A program made the translations under genes and the position numbers. A stretch of 64,000 bases of DNA from Gammaproteobacteria bacterium (GTDB taxonomy: Bacteria > Pseudomonadota > Gammaproteobacteria > Pseudomonadales > Pseudohongiellaceae). Of this stretch, positions 8,492 to 16,645 are shown piece after piece; position 1 is the first letter of the stretch, and every line of letters starts with the position of its first letter. Where the stretch lies: contig JAWKZW010000001.1 of NCBI GenBank assembly GCA_041395725.1, positions 3,912,501 through 3,976,500 of the forward strand, in the 5' to 3' direction. The notes below the pieces were generated by a model. The model saw nothing but the letters and a program-made list of their open reading frames with translations. It ran no database searches and was not told the origin of the DNA.

Positions 8492-10264
8492 TCAATAGGA
8501 TCTGGCCATTGGCTCAAATTTGTCCACGGTCTTCGGGGCAAAGTTAACGCCACGCTTGCCAACACGCTTTTCCAGCGGGAAGTACATGGAGTGGCAGAGC
8601 CAGTTCTCGTCATCCCGCTCTTTGAAATCGTCGCGGGCATGAGCGCCACGGCTTTCCGTCCTGTTCTCCGCGGCGATGGCGGTAGCTTCGGCCACTTCAA
8701 ACAGGTTCTGCAGTTCAAGTGCCTCAATTCTTGCCGTATTGAAAACGCTGCTCTTGTCCTGCAGGGCAACATTGGCAACCCGCTCTCTGAGTCCGGCCAG
8801 TTTTTCGATGCCGTCGCGCATAAAATCACCCTGGCGGAACACGCCGAAATGATTCTGCATGATGGCCTGCAATTCTTTGCGCAACTCGCTGGTGTTCTCA
8901 CCGGAAGTGGAATCCTCCAACTTCTGCAAGCGCTGGCGCGCCTCATCGATATCGGACTGGCTGGCCTCGTCATGGCTGATGCCGGTGCGCAGCAATTCCT
9001 CGATATGCTTGCCGGCTGCGCGCCCGAACACCACCAGGTCGAGTAATGAATTACCCCCCAGGCGGTTAGCGCCATGAACCGACACACAGGCAACCTCGCC
9101 TACCGCAAAAAGGCCCGGTATCAGGTGATCCTGGCCGTTAGCGTCCTGACTGATGGCCTGCCCGTGAATATTGGTGGGGATACCACCCATCATGTAATGG
9201 CAGGTGGGGATGACCGGAATAGGTTCTTTTATCGGATCCACGTGGGCGAATGTTCTGGATAACTCCAGGATACCCGGCAGGCGGGAATTCAGCACTTCTT
9301 CGCCGAGGTGATCCAGCTTGAGCAGGACATGGTCGCCATTTTCACCCACTCCCCGGCCCTCGAGGATTTCCAGAATCATTGAGCGGGCAACCACGTCCCG
9401 GCCGGCCAGGTCTTTGGCGTTGGGCGCATAGCGCTCCATGAAGCGCTCACCATCCTTGTTGATCAGGTATCCGCCTTCGCCCCGGCACCCTTCCGTGACC
9501 AGAGTGCCGGCCCCATAGATACCGGTCGGATGGAATTGCCACATCTCCATGTCCTGAACCGGAAAGCCCGCGCGCAGCGCCATGCCGACACCGTCGCCAG
9601 TGTTGATATGGGCATTGGTGGTAGAGGCATAAATTCTGCCGGCGCCCCCGGTGGCCAGTACTGTTGCCTTGGATTTGACGAACACCAGTTCACCGGATTC
9701 GATATTAATGGCCAGAATTCCAACCACGCTGCCCTGCTGGTTCTTGACCAGGTCTACTGCATACCACTCGTTGAGAAATACCGTGTCATTCTTGACATTG
9801 CCCTGGTAAAGGGTGTGCAACAGCGCATGACCGGTTCGATCAGCGGCCGCACAGGTACGTGCCGCCTGGCCGCCCTTGCCAAAATCCTTGGACTGGCCGC
9901 CAAACGGGCGCTGATAAATGCGGCCGTTTTCCGTACGGGAAAATGGCAGGCCCATGTGCTCCAGTTCGAACACAGTCTGTGGCCCTTCACTGCACATGTA
10001 TTCAATGGCGTCCTGATCGCCGATATAGTCTGACCCTTTCACAGTGTCATACATGTGCCAACGCCAGTCGTCATTAGGGTCGGAGCTGGCAATCGCACAG
10101 GTAATACCCCCCTGGGCGGAAACCGTGTGCGAACGGGTAGGAAACACCTTGGATATTACCGCTGTTTTGTAGCCCGACTGGGATAACTGCAGTGCCGCGC
10201 GCATACCCGCTCCGCCGCCACCGACAATGACTCCGTCAAATGAAATAGTCCTCAGATTAGCCAT
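8492..10264 (-). CDS. sdhA: Succinate dehydrogenase flavoprotein subunit
   Basis: Catalytic flavoprotein of complex II, oxidising succinate to fumarate. FAD-binding VGGGGAGMRAALQLSQSG lies near residue 14, and the covalent flavin histidine is H46 in FPTRSHTVSAQGG. Substrate-site segments HPTGIYGAGTLVTEGCRGEGG and ANRLGGNSLLD are intact, and the C-terminal domain ends in a Tyr. The 590 aa equal the usual length. The ATG directly abuts the stop of sdhD, indicating coupling in the operon. Confidence 0.98.
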   Translation of the reverse strand: MANLRTISFDGVIVGGGGAGMRAALQLSQSGYKTAVISKVFPTRSHTVSAQGGITCAIASSDPNDDWRWHMYDTVKGSDYIGDQDAIEYMCSEGPQTVFELEHMGLPFSRTENGRIYQRPFGGQSKDFGKGGQAARTCAAADRTGHALLHTLYQGNVKNDTVFLNEWYAVDLVKNQQGSVVGILAINIESGELVFVKSKATVLATGGAGRIYASTTNAHINTGDGVGMALRAGFPVQDMEMWQFHPTGIYGAGTLVTEGCRGEGGYLINKDGERFMERYAPNAKDLAGRDVVARSMILEILEGRGVGENGDHVLLKLDHLGEEVLNSRLPGILELSRTFAHVDPIKEPIPVIPTCHYMMGGIPTNIHGQAISQDANGQDHLIPGLFAVGEVACVSVHGANRLGGNSLLDLVVFGRAAGKHIEELLRTGISHDEASQSDIDEARQRLQKLEDSTSGENTSELRKELQAIMQNHFGVFRQGDFMRDGIEKLAGLRERVANVALQDKSSVFNTARIEALELQNLFEVAEATAIAAENRTESRGAHARDDFKERDDENWLCHSMYFPLEKRVGKRGVNFAPKTVDKFEPMARSY

Positions 10265-10639
10265 CTAGTTTCCCCACAAAATATCAATACCCCAGACCAG
10301 ATAAAGCAGGGTCAGCAGCACGCAGCCCAGCTGGAAGAGAATCCGGAGCACGGTTCCCTTCGTCCCAAACATCCGGGTAGTCAGGTAGTCGGTGGAAATT
10401 GTCCACATGCCAATCCAGCCATGGGCCAGGATTGAAAGTAACGCCACCAGGGTAAAAAAGCGCATGGCGAAAGAGGAAAAGACTTCCTGCCACTGCTGAT
10501 AGTCCATATCCGGATTCAGCACCAGGGTGGAAAGAATACACAGGGTGTAAGAAGCGAGAACTACCGCGGTAATTCGCTGAATCACCCAGTCAAACAACCC
10601 GCTGCGACCAAAACTGCTGACGCTAGTTACCATATCCAT
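10265..10639 (-). CDS. sdhD: Succinate dehydrogenase membrane anchor subunit
   Basis: Hydrophobic 124-aa protein with three predicted membrane helices (about residues 20-42, 57-78 and 95-118). It starts near SSFGRSGLFDWVIQRITAV, typical of SdhD, and has a histidine in LAHGWIGMW where the haem b and quinone region is expected. It overlaps the end of sdhC by 13 bases. With SdhC it anchors SdhAB in the inner membrane and forms the ubiquinone site. Confidence 0.93.
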   Translation of the reverse strand: MDMVTSVSSFGRSGLFDWVIQRITAVVLASYTLCILSTLVLNPDMDYQQWQEVFSSFAMRFFTLVALLSILAHGWIGMWTISTDYLTTRMFGTKGTVLRILFQLGCVLLTLLYLVWGIDILWGN

Positions 10640-11001
10640 AACCCCGCTGCGACGATTGCGACTGTAGCCAGAACGATGACGATCTTCGCGCCCAGCACCG
10701 CACCTCCCAGAGTCTCACCGATGCCGAAATCCATGATCAAGTGTTTGATGCCGGCGATGAAGTGATACAACAGGGCCGCAACTACCGCCCAGGTGACCAG
10801 CTTCACGACCGGATTGCCCAACCATTCCGTCACCGCAGCAAACCCTTCGGGTGAACTGAGTGACTTGTCCAACAGGTACAGCAGACCCGCGATGCCGACA
10901 AACAGGACGGCACCGGATATGCGATGCAGGATTGAGGTAATGGCTGGGAGCGGAAGTTTAAAAGTTGTGAAATCGAGATTTACAGGTCTGTTATCTTTCA
11001 C
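10627..11001 (-). CDS. sdhC: Succinate dehydrogenase cytochrome b556 subunit
   Basis: First gene of the sdh-suc block. The 124-aa protein has the family signature SILHRISGAVLF, whose Ser and Arg line the quinone pocket, and the haem ligand region ALLYHFIAGIKHLIMD. Three membrane helices are evident. Translation appears to begin at GTG (RPVNLDFTTFKLP follows), with a G-rich Shine-Dalgarno a few bases upstream. Transcription probably starts from the minus-strand promoter near 11117-11145. Confidence 0.94.
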   Translation of the reverse strand: MKDNRPVNLDFTTFKLPLPAITSILHRISGAVLFVGIAGLLYLLDKSLSSPEGFAAVTEWLGNPVVKLVTWAVVAALLYHFIAGIKHLIMDFGIGETLGGAVLGAKIVIVLATVAIVAAGLWIW

Positions 11002-11116
11002 TTTCGCCCCAATATTTGAACAAAAATAAATGTCAGGTGGTTTTACGCAAGGATCCCTGAATGTGGATCAAACTACTTGAAATCATTACGGTAATAACGC
11101 GCTACAACGGGCGCAG

Positions 11117-11145
11117 AGTATAGACTTTGAACCCATTCATTACAA
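11117..11145 (-). promoter_or_regulatory. Putative sigma70 promoter of sdhC operon
   Basis: On the minus strand, TTGTAA (11145-11140), a 17-nt spacer and TATACT (11122-11117) form a good sigma70-type promoter. It would give a leader of roughly 110 nt before the sdhC GTG. Judged by consensus match only. Confidence 0.55.
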
Positions 11146-11324
11146 CCAAATGCCGCACATTGGCGGCGATATAGACAATAGTTTGTCAATCTTCCGGGCA
11201 AATGTATTCGCAGTGCCATAAAACCGTCTCCCGGGGCCAGTGGCGCAGCCTTTATCATAGACGTGTGACGACATTTTGACGGCGGTTAGAATGCGCTACC
11301 GCCTACCTCTCCCGATGCATAAAA

Positions 11325-11354
11325 TTTGACAAACAGACCAATCACTCCATATAT
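11325..11354 (+). promoter_or_regulatory. Putative sigma70 promoter of gltA
   Basis: TTGACA at 11325-11330, an 18-nt spacer and TATATT at 11349-11354 make a near-consensus promoter about 125 bases before the chosen gltA start. Judged by consensus match only. Confidence 0.6.
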
Positions 11355-11481
11355 TCCGACCCTCACCCCGTCCAGCCCTTGACGGGTATTTCATCAATTA
11401 CCTGAAGCAGAGCGATCTATCGCCTCGGTGCCGCTATTTCCCCGGGGTTCTGTAACAGCTTGTGTTCTTAAGGAGTCAGTA

Positions 11482-12759
11482 ATGAGTGACAAGATGGCCC
11501 GGTTATCCATAGACGGCTTAAATGAAACCATCGAGCTACCCGTTTATGAAGGCACAACCGGACCCGACGTCGTAGACGTCAGAAGCCTGGTCGGTAAAGG
11601 CATTTTCACCTACGATCCGGGTTTCGTTTCCACTGCATCCTGCGACTCCGAAATAACTTACATCGACGGGGACCAGGGTATTCTGCTGCATCGCGGCTAT
11701 CCGATCGAGCAACTGGCGGAAAAATCCGATTTCATCGAGACCTGCTACCTGTTGCTGAATGGCGAATTACCAACTACCGATGAACGGAGCGAATTCGAAA
11801 ACAGTATTCGCTACCACACCATGGTCCATGAGCAGCTGCATCTGTTTTTCCATGGCTTTCCGCGCAACGCGCACCCCATGGCCGTCATGGTTGGCGTCGT
11901 AGGCGCCCTGTCAGCGTTTTATCATGACCACCTGAAAATCACCGACCCGAATCATCGCCGTGAGGCAGCGCACCGGCTGATTGCTAAAATGCCGACTCTG
12001 GGGGCCATGTGTTACAAGCACGCCATCGGGCAACCCTTCATGCAGCCCCGCAACGAGATGTCTCTATCAGAGAATTTCCTGCACATGATGTTTAGCACGC
12101 CCTGTGAAGAGCCCAACGTCAACCCGGTGCTCGCCAAGGCGATGGATACCATCTTTCTGTTGCATGCGGACCATGAACAGAATGCGTCCACCTCCACGGT
12201 TCGACTGGCCGGCTCAACCGGCGCCAACCCTTATGCCTGCATTTCCTCCGGTATCGCCGCCTTATGGGGACCGGCACACGGTGGCGCCAACGAGGCAGTA
12301 CTGAAGATGCTGCATCAGATAGGCGACGAATCCAAGATTGATGAATTTATCAAACGCGCCAAGGACAAGGACGACCCATTCCGCCTGATGGGCTTTGGCC
12401 ATCGGGTATACAAAAACTTTGACCCGCGCGCCAAGGTAATGCGAAAGATCTGCGACGAGGTATTGGATGAGCTTGGCCTGGCAGATCATGGCCTGTTCAA
12501 GATTGCCCGCAAACTGGAAAAAATCGCCCTTGAGGATGAATACTTCATCGAGCGGAAGCTCTATCCGAACGTGGATTTCTACTCCGGGATCATCCTCCAG
12601 GCCATAGGCATTCCCACCAGTCTGTTCACTGTGATATTTGCTATCGGTCGAACACCTGGCTGGATTTCACACTGGAATGAGATGGTAAGCAATCCTTACC
12701 GGATCGGTCGCCCTCGTCAGCTTTACAAGGGACACACCAAGCGGGACTACCCGGCCTGA
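11482..12759 (+). CDS. gltA: Citrate synthase (type I, hexameric family)
   Basis: Condenses oxaloacetate and acetyl-CoA, the entry step of the TCA cycle. The 425-aa protein begins MSDKMARLSIDGL and shows the N-terminal beta domain of the NADH-sensitive gammaproteobacterial enzyme, then the catalytic segments HEQNASTSTVR, GPAHGGANEAVL, GFGHRVYKN and VDFYSGIIL. The start at 11482 is preferred over an in-frame ATG 54 bases upstream because AAGGAGTCAGTA precedes it. It is divergent from sdhC and followed by a weak hairpin. Confidence 0.97.
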   Translation: MSDKMARLSIDGLNETIELPVYEGTTGPDVVDVRSLVGKGIFTYDPGFVSTASCDSEITYIDGDQGILLHRGYPIEQLAEKSDFIETCYLLLNGELPTTDERSEFENSIRYHTMVHEQLHLFFHGFPRNAHPMAVMVGVVGALSAFYHDHLKITDPNHRREAAHRLIAKMPTLGAMCYKHAIGQPFMQPRNEMSLSENFLHMMFSTPCEEPNVNPVLAKAMDTIFLLHADHEQNASTSTVRLAGSTGANPYACISSGIAALWGPAHGGANEAVLKMLHQIGDESKIDEFIKRAKDKDDPFRLMGFGHRVYKNFDPRAKVMRKICDEVLDELGLADHGLFKIARKLEKIALEDEYFIERKLYPNVDFYSGIILQAIGIPTSLFTVIFAIGRTPGWISHWNEMVSNPYRIGRPRQLYKGHTKRDYPA

Positions 12760-12794
12760 AAGAGGCACGAATAACAAACGAGACGATGGAAGGT

Positions 12795-12815
12795 TCCGGG
12801 ACTTATCATCCCGGA
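12795..12815 (+). terminator. Hairpin after gltA
   Basis: A perfect 7-bp stem, TCCGGGA/TCCCGGA, with a 7-nt loop lies 35 bases after the gltA stop. No T-tract follows, so intrinsic termination is uncertain. Confidence 0.35.
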
Positions 12816-12877
12816 CCCATCGAGCCACTGCCGGCATAGCCCGGCCCGCAGGGTCTGATTTGATAAACAAGAGAAGA

Positions 12878-12953
12878 TGGTGGAGCCTACCGGGATCGAA
12901 CCGGTGACCTCAACACTGCCAGTGTTGCGCTCTCCCAGCTGAGCTAAGGCCCC
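12878..12953 (-). tRNA. tRNA-Ala (GGC)
   Basis: A 76-nt cloverleaf with encoded CCA. Acceptor strands GGGGCCT and AGGCTCC pair across an A discriminator, the D-arm is TTAGCTCAGCTGGGAGAG, the anticodon loop holds GGC between the stems flanking ACACTGGCAGTGTT, and the T-loop is GGTTCGATCC. It sits next to gltX on the same strand, a linkage seen in several gammaproteobacteria. Confidence 0.97.
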
Positions 12954-13060
12954 ATACGTTAAACGTTGAGTGGTGATGCTGGTTTTGTTTCTGAATCCCG
13001 GGTCGCCCCGAAACGAACGCGCATTCTAAGCACAGCTCGTAAGGCTGTCAATGCGCGTTG

Positions 13061-14542
13061 CTATAACTGCTGGTACTCTTTCTCCACTTCCTTGGTCCTC
13101 TTCTTCGAAAACCCCCCCAGTAACTCCAGCGCGTGGCGAAGACGTGCGCGAGTCAGGTCCAGGCCCAGAATTGCCGTGGCGTCGATGACTGACACCGACA
13201 CCGGCTTGCCTGTAATGGCGACAAAAACAGGAAACAGGAACTCTCTGATTTTATACCCCATGGTTTCGGCCAGTGACTGAACGGTCTGTTCAATGCCGTC
13301 ACGGTGCCAGTTGTCGAGTCCGTCAAGCCGCCAGAGCAGGAACTGCAGAATTTTCTTGCAATCATCGTCGTTCAGCTTATTGTGCTGAAAATCCGCGGGG
13401 CCAATGTCCAGCAGTCCGCTGAACATGAACGCGGCCAAGGGCACCAGGTCGGTGAACTTTTCCACCCTCTGCTGCACCAGGCCCGTCAGTCGATCAAGAC
13501 GGTTATCCTGGCCAGCCCAATTCAGAAAGCGCCGGGCCAGTTCCTGGTCACTCAGATTCTCCCGAATATACTTGCCGTTCAACCAGTCCAGTTTTTCCAG
13601 ATCGAAAATCGGCCCGCCAAGGGAAACTCTGGAGATATCAAAGGCTGCCTCCATCTCCCCAAGAGAGAACTTCTCCTCTCCGGTAGGCATGGTCCAGCCC
13701 ATCATGCCCAGGTAATTGACCACCGCTTCGGGCAGGTAACCCATATCACGGTAGTAAAAAATGCTGGTTGGATTCTTACGCTTGCTGAGCTTGCTCTTAT
13801 CGGGATTGCGCAACAGCGGCATGTGGTAAAATTCAGGCGGTTTCCAGCCGAAATACTGATACAGCAGCAGGTGCTTCGGCGTCGAATTGATCCACTCCTC
13901 GCCCCTTATAACGTGAGTAATTTCCATCAGGTGGTCGTCTACCACGTTCGCGAAATGATAGGTTGGCAGGCCGTCAGATTTGATCAATACCTGCATGTCG
14001 ATCTGCGGCCAGGGAATGAGAATCTCGCCACGAAGACCGTCGACAAACTGGCAGTCTCCTTCGCTTGGTACTTTCATACGTACCACGTATGATTCTTTAT
14101 CTGCCAGCTTCTGCTCGATCTCTTTCGTCGTCAGGTGCAGGCAATGGCCATCGTAGCCAGGAGTCAATTTCTGTTTCATCTGTTCCGCGCGCAGCTGCTG
14201 CAGCCGATCTGCTGTGCAGAAACATCGAAAGGCAGTTCCAGCATCGAGCAACTGTGCAATATGAGACCGATAGATATCGCTGCGTTCACTCTGGCGGTAC
14301 GGTCCGAAATCTCCTCCTACATCCGGTCCTTCATCCCAACTGAGCCCCAGCCACTGCAGGGAACGAAGTATTTTCCGTTCGGATTCCGGTGTGCTTCGTG
14401 CCTGGTCCGTGTCTTCGATGCGCAGGATGAACTTCCCCTGCCCGGTATGGGCGAAGCATCGATTGAATAGCGCGATATAAGCGGTGCCCACGTGGGGATC
14501 ACCTGTCGGAGAGGGGGCGACTCGGGTTCTGATCTGTGTCAT
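13061..14542 (-). CDS. gltX: Glutamyl-tRNA synthetase
   Basis: Class I synthetase charging tRNA-Glu. The nucleotide-binding HIGH-like motif appears as PSPTGDPHVGTAY near the N-terminus and the KMSKS-like motif as SKLSKRKNPTS. The start MTQIRTRVAPSPTG at 14542 is preferred; the frame stays open 63 codons further upstream but that extension has no family character and would run into the dusA remnant region. The 493 aa match the family. A helical anticodon-binding domain forms the C-terminal third. Confidence 0.97.
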   Translation of the reverse strand: MTQIRTRVAPSPTGDPHVGTAYIALFNRCFAHTGQGKFILRIEDTDQARSTPESERKILRSLQWLGLSWDEGPDVGGDFGPYRQSERSDIYRSHIAQLLDAGTAFRCFCTADRLQQLRAEQMKQKLTPGYDGHCLHLTTKEIEQKLADKESYVVRMKVPSEGDCQFVDGLRGEILIPWPQIDMQVLIKSDGLPTYHFANVVDDHLMEITHVIRGEEWINSTPKHLLLYQYFGWKPPEFYHMPLLRNPDKSKLSKRKNPTSIFYYRDMGYLPEAVVNYLGMMGWTMPTGEEKFSLGEMEAAFDISRVSLGGPIFDLEKLDWLNGKYIRENLSDQELARRFLNWAGQDNRLDRLTGLVQQRVEKFTDLVPLAAFMFSGLLDIGPADFQHNKLNDDDCKKILQFLLWRLDGLDNWHRDGIEQTVQSLAETMGYKIREFLFPVFVAITGKPVSVSVIDATAILGLDLTRARLRHALELLGGFSKKRTKEVEKEYQQL

Positions 14543-14633
14543 CGGTAATTGATCTGGTGGCAAATTCAAGAGGCGCAGATTATACGCGATTCCCCGGAAA
14601 TTCACAGAATACGCGACATCCCCGCCTCTTCTA

Positions 14634-14662
14634 TTGACTTGCCCGCAGCCATTGGTTAAAAA
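14634..14662 (+). promoter_or_regulatory. Putative promoter, probably the former dusA promoter
   Basis: TTGACT at 14634-14639, a 17-nt spacer and TAAAAA at 14657-14662 lie 30 bases before the chimeric nirC start. If the island inserted in dusA, this chromosomal segment would be the original dusA promoter, now reading into the island's respiratory block. Consensus match is moderate, so this is inference. Confidence 0.4.
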
Positions 14663-14691
14663 GCCCGACCTTCGAACCCCGAGACTCCACC

Positions 14692-15477
14692 ATGCCAGAA
14701 AACAGGGAACACAGGTTTTGCGTCGCGCCAATGATGGCTGGGGCCTATGTTGGTCTTGGAATTATTCTTATTTTTTCGGTGGGCGCCCTAATTGATCCTG
14801 CGTGGCAAAAGCTGGTTATGGGGGCGTCGTTTGGGGTTGCGCTGACTCTGATTCTTTTTGCGGGCGCAGAGCTTTTCACTGGTCACACGATGTACATGAC
14901 CATAGGCTGCCGTCGAGGAACGACTCGCATAGGGGAACTGCTGCGGGTATGGGGCACATCATGGCTATTCAATCTGCTCGGCTCAGTCGCGCTCGCCCTG
15001 CTCTTTATCACTGGTGGCGGTGGTGTACTCACCCAGGAAGGAACAGCGCTCGTTAATAAGGTCGCAAGCTACAAGATGAATTCTAGTGGAATAGAACTGC
15101 TTGCTCGCGGACTTCTCTGTAATTGGTTAGTTTGTCTCGCACTCTGGATGGCCGCGAGAACCCAAAGTGATACAACCAAAGCCATCATCATCTTCTGGTG
15201 CCTGTATGCCTTCATCGCCAGTGGCTACGAACACAGTGTGGCCAATATGACGCTATTGAGCATCGCCCTACTAGGCGAGCCTACTTCCAGTATCAGCCTG
15301 GCGGGTATGGCTCACAATTTGAGCTGGGTCACATTAGGCAACATTTTCGGTGGCGCAGTTTTTATGGGTATAGCTTATATCCAAGCCTCGCCTAAATCGC
15401 TAGATCAACCCAAAGGCTCAACTGCGCAATCCAGCACATCCGAGCCCGAAACTGAACACTCGACTCACTCACACTAA
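14692..15477 (+). CDS. nirC: NirC-type formate/nitrite channel with a dusA-derived N-terminus
   Basis: FNT-family inner-membrane channel for nitrite. From residue 15 it follows E. coli NirC closely as I recall it (MAGAYVGLGIILIFSVG, LFTGHTMYMT, LLCNWLVCLALWMA), with the pore histidine in GYEHSVANM and six membrane helices. The first 14 residues do not look like FNT: MPENREHRFCVAPM is the usual start of DusA. I infer that island insertion removed the native nirC 5' end and replaced it with that of dusA. The normal N-terminal helix (about 30 residues in E. coli) is thus shortened, and channel function may be affected. First gene of the respiratory block. The His-rich C-terminus (HSTHSH) is unremarkable. 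Confidence 0.9.
   Translation: MPENREHRFCVAPMMAGAYVGLGIILIFSVGALIDPAWQKLVMGASFGVALTLILFAGAELFTGHTMYMTIGCRRGTTRIGELLRVWGTSWLFNLLGSVALALLFITGGGGVLTQEGTALVNKVASYKMNSSGIELLARGLLCNWLVCLALWMAARTQSDTTKAIIIFWCLYAFIASGYEHSVANMTLLSIALLGEPTSSISLAGMAHNLSWVTLGNIFGGAVFMGIAYIQASPKSLDQPKGSTAQSSTSEPETEHSTHSH
14713..14737 (+). other. Candidate attL (dusA-nirC junction)
   Basis: AGGTT then GCGCCAATGATGG here correspond base for base, at a constant offset of 27,100, to AGGTT and GCGCCTATGATGG inside dusA at 41813-41837. The 13-bp core has one mismatch. Upstream bases encode a DusA-like REHRFCVAPMM; downstream bases encode NirC. Crossover would lie within the core. Confidence 0.75.
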
Positions 15478-15502
15478 CGACTCTCTTCTTGGAGGACACA
15501 CG

Positions 15503-15808
15503 ATGAAACTTCACCTACCTACTGCGGCCCTTGCTCTCCTCATCGCTACGCCCATAACTCAGGCCGCCGACATTGAGGCGGGACAAAGTAAAGCAGCTAC
15601 CTGTTCTGGCTGTCACGGTAACGAAGGGATTAGCCCCAACCCCCTCTGGCCCAATCTGGCTGGCCAGAAGGAACAGTACCTGAAAAACCAGATCATCGCA
15701 TTTCGCGACGGAGCTCGAAAGAACGCAATGATGACCCCCATGGTCGCAAACTTGACTGATGAGGATGCCGCCAATATAGCCGCCTACTATGCAAGTCTGG
15801 GTCAATGA
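15503..15808 (+). CDS. Small periplasmic cytochrome c (class I)
   Basis: A 101-aa monohaem cytochrome c. The signal peptide is residues 1-21 (cleavage after ITQA), the haem-binding motif C34-S-G-C37-H38, and a likely axial methionine lies in NAMMTPMVANL. The sequence resembles one half of a cytochrome c4 or a c553 (CHGNEGISPNPLWPNLAGQ). TTGGAGGA precedes the ATG. Its position between nirC and sco, ahead of a cbb3-like oxidase, suggests it donates electrons to that oxidase; this is inferred from context. Confidence 0.85.
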   Translation: MKLHLPTAALALLIATPITQAADIEAGQSKAATCSGCHGNEGISPNPLWPNLAGQKEQYLKNQIIAFRDGARKNAMMTPMVANLTDEDAANIAAYYASLGQ

Positions 15809-15898
15809 ACATGAACTATAGCATGGTAGCGATCTCAATCTCGGTTAGATGCCTGCTGGGCATGCCGGGTCGCATAATAAATTTTCGGGAGGCCTTAT

Positions 15899-16498
15899 AT
15901 GTTGAGCCATAGACTAACCAAAAGCCCCTTAGCCAAAACGTTCCTTTTGTTTGCTATTACCCTGTTCGTTATCGTTGCGTCTCTATTTTTCATGATTGGT
16001 CATCACGATGACCTACAAAATCGCGTTCAGTACAGCCTGACTGACCATCGCGGCCAGAAGGTAACCGAAAAACATTTTGCAGGGCGATATCAACTGGTTT
16101 TTTTCGGCTTTACCAGCTGTGAGATGGTTTGCCCCACGCAGATGCATAAGCTTACGCAGGTTATGTATGCATTGGATCAAGCGGGTAACAGCCACAAAGT
16201 CAATCCTCTGTTTATCACTGTTGATCCAGAACGAGATACCCCTGACAAAATTGCCACCTACCTTGAACACTTTCACGATCGCATTGTCGGTTTGACCGGG
16301 TCACGCCAAGCACTGTCTGCAACCGCTGATAGCTTCAAGACCCTGCTGGCAGAGGCACCAGATCAACCGGAGCCGGGGTATCAAATTCAACACTCTTCGC
16401 TGATGTACATCGTTGACCCGTTTTCTCGCATCGTCGACTACCTGAATTTTGAGACAGACGTGGACTCGATGGTCCAGAAAATCCAAATCTATCTTTGA
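15899..16498 (+). CDS. SCO1/SenC-family copper chaperone or thiol oxidoreductase
   Basis: A 199-aa protein with an N-terminal membrane anchor (about residues 12-34) and a periplasmic thioredoxin fold. The copper-binding set of the Sco family is complete: C74 and C78 in TSCEMVCPT and H165 in QHSSLMYIVDP. GGGAGG lies just before the ATG. Sco proteins help deliver copper to haem-copper oxidases, which fits the CcoN-like gene downstream. Confidence 0.9.
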   Translation: MLSHRLTKSPLAKTFLLFAITLFVIVASLFFMIGHHDDLQNRVQYSLTDHRGQKVTEKHFAGRYQLVFFGFTSCEMVCPTQMHKLTQVMYALDQAGNSHKVNPLFITVDPERDTPDKIATYLEHFHDRIVGLTGSRQALSATADSFKTLLAEAPDQPEPGYQIQHSSLMYIVDPFSRIVDYLNFETDVDSMVQKIQIYL

Positions 16499-16520
16499 TG
16501 AATAGAGCGAGGTAACTCAT

Positions 16521-16634
16521 ATGACGAACAAAGAACAAGACCAGCAAACCCTGGCTCGCGTCTTCGGCTTTTCCACTGGCATCACGGTACTTGCCTGTAT
16601 CGTGATGGGCGTTGTCATCGCGATGGTGGTGTAA
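16521..16634 (+). CDS. 37-residue single-helix membrane peptide
   Basis: A short frame opening MTNKEQDQQTLARVFGF and ending in one hydrophobic helix (about residues 16-36, ITVLACIVMGVVIAMVV). CGAGGTAACTCAT precedes the ATG, and the stop is 11 bases before the oxidase subunit I start. Small single-helix accessory peptides such as CcoM and CcoQ are known in cbb3 oxidases. I recognise no sequence family here, so a role as an accessory subunit is inference from size, topology and position. Confidence 0.6.
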   Translation: MTNKEQDQQTLARVFGFSTGITVLACIVMGVVIAMVV

Positions 16635-16645
16635 GGGAGACTGCA

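Larger units (their letters stand above)
11002..11481. promoter_or_regulatory. Divergent sdhC-gltA intergenic region
   Basis: About 480 bp between the divergent sdhC and gltA genes without a convincing coding frame. Besides the two promoters listed separately, AT-rich tracts are present but I could not assign an operator. The region is expected to integrate regulation of the TCA enzymes on both sides. Confidence 0.6.

Noticed and set aside
11073..11258. 61-aa minus-strand frame in the sdhC-gltA gap
   Set aside because: It covers the sdhC promoter region, lacks a Shine-Dalgarno and has no similarity I recognise.
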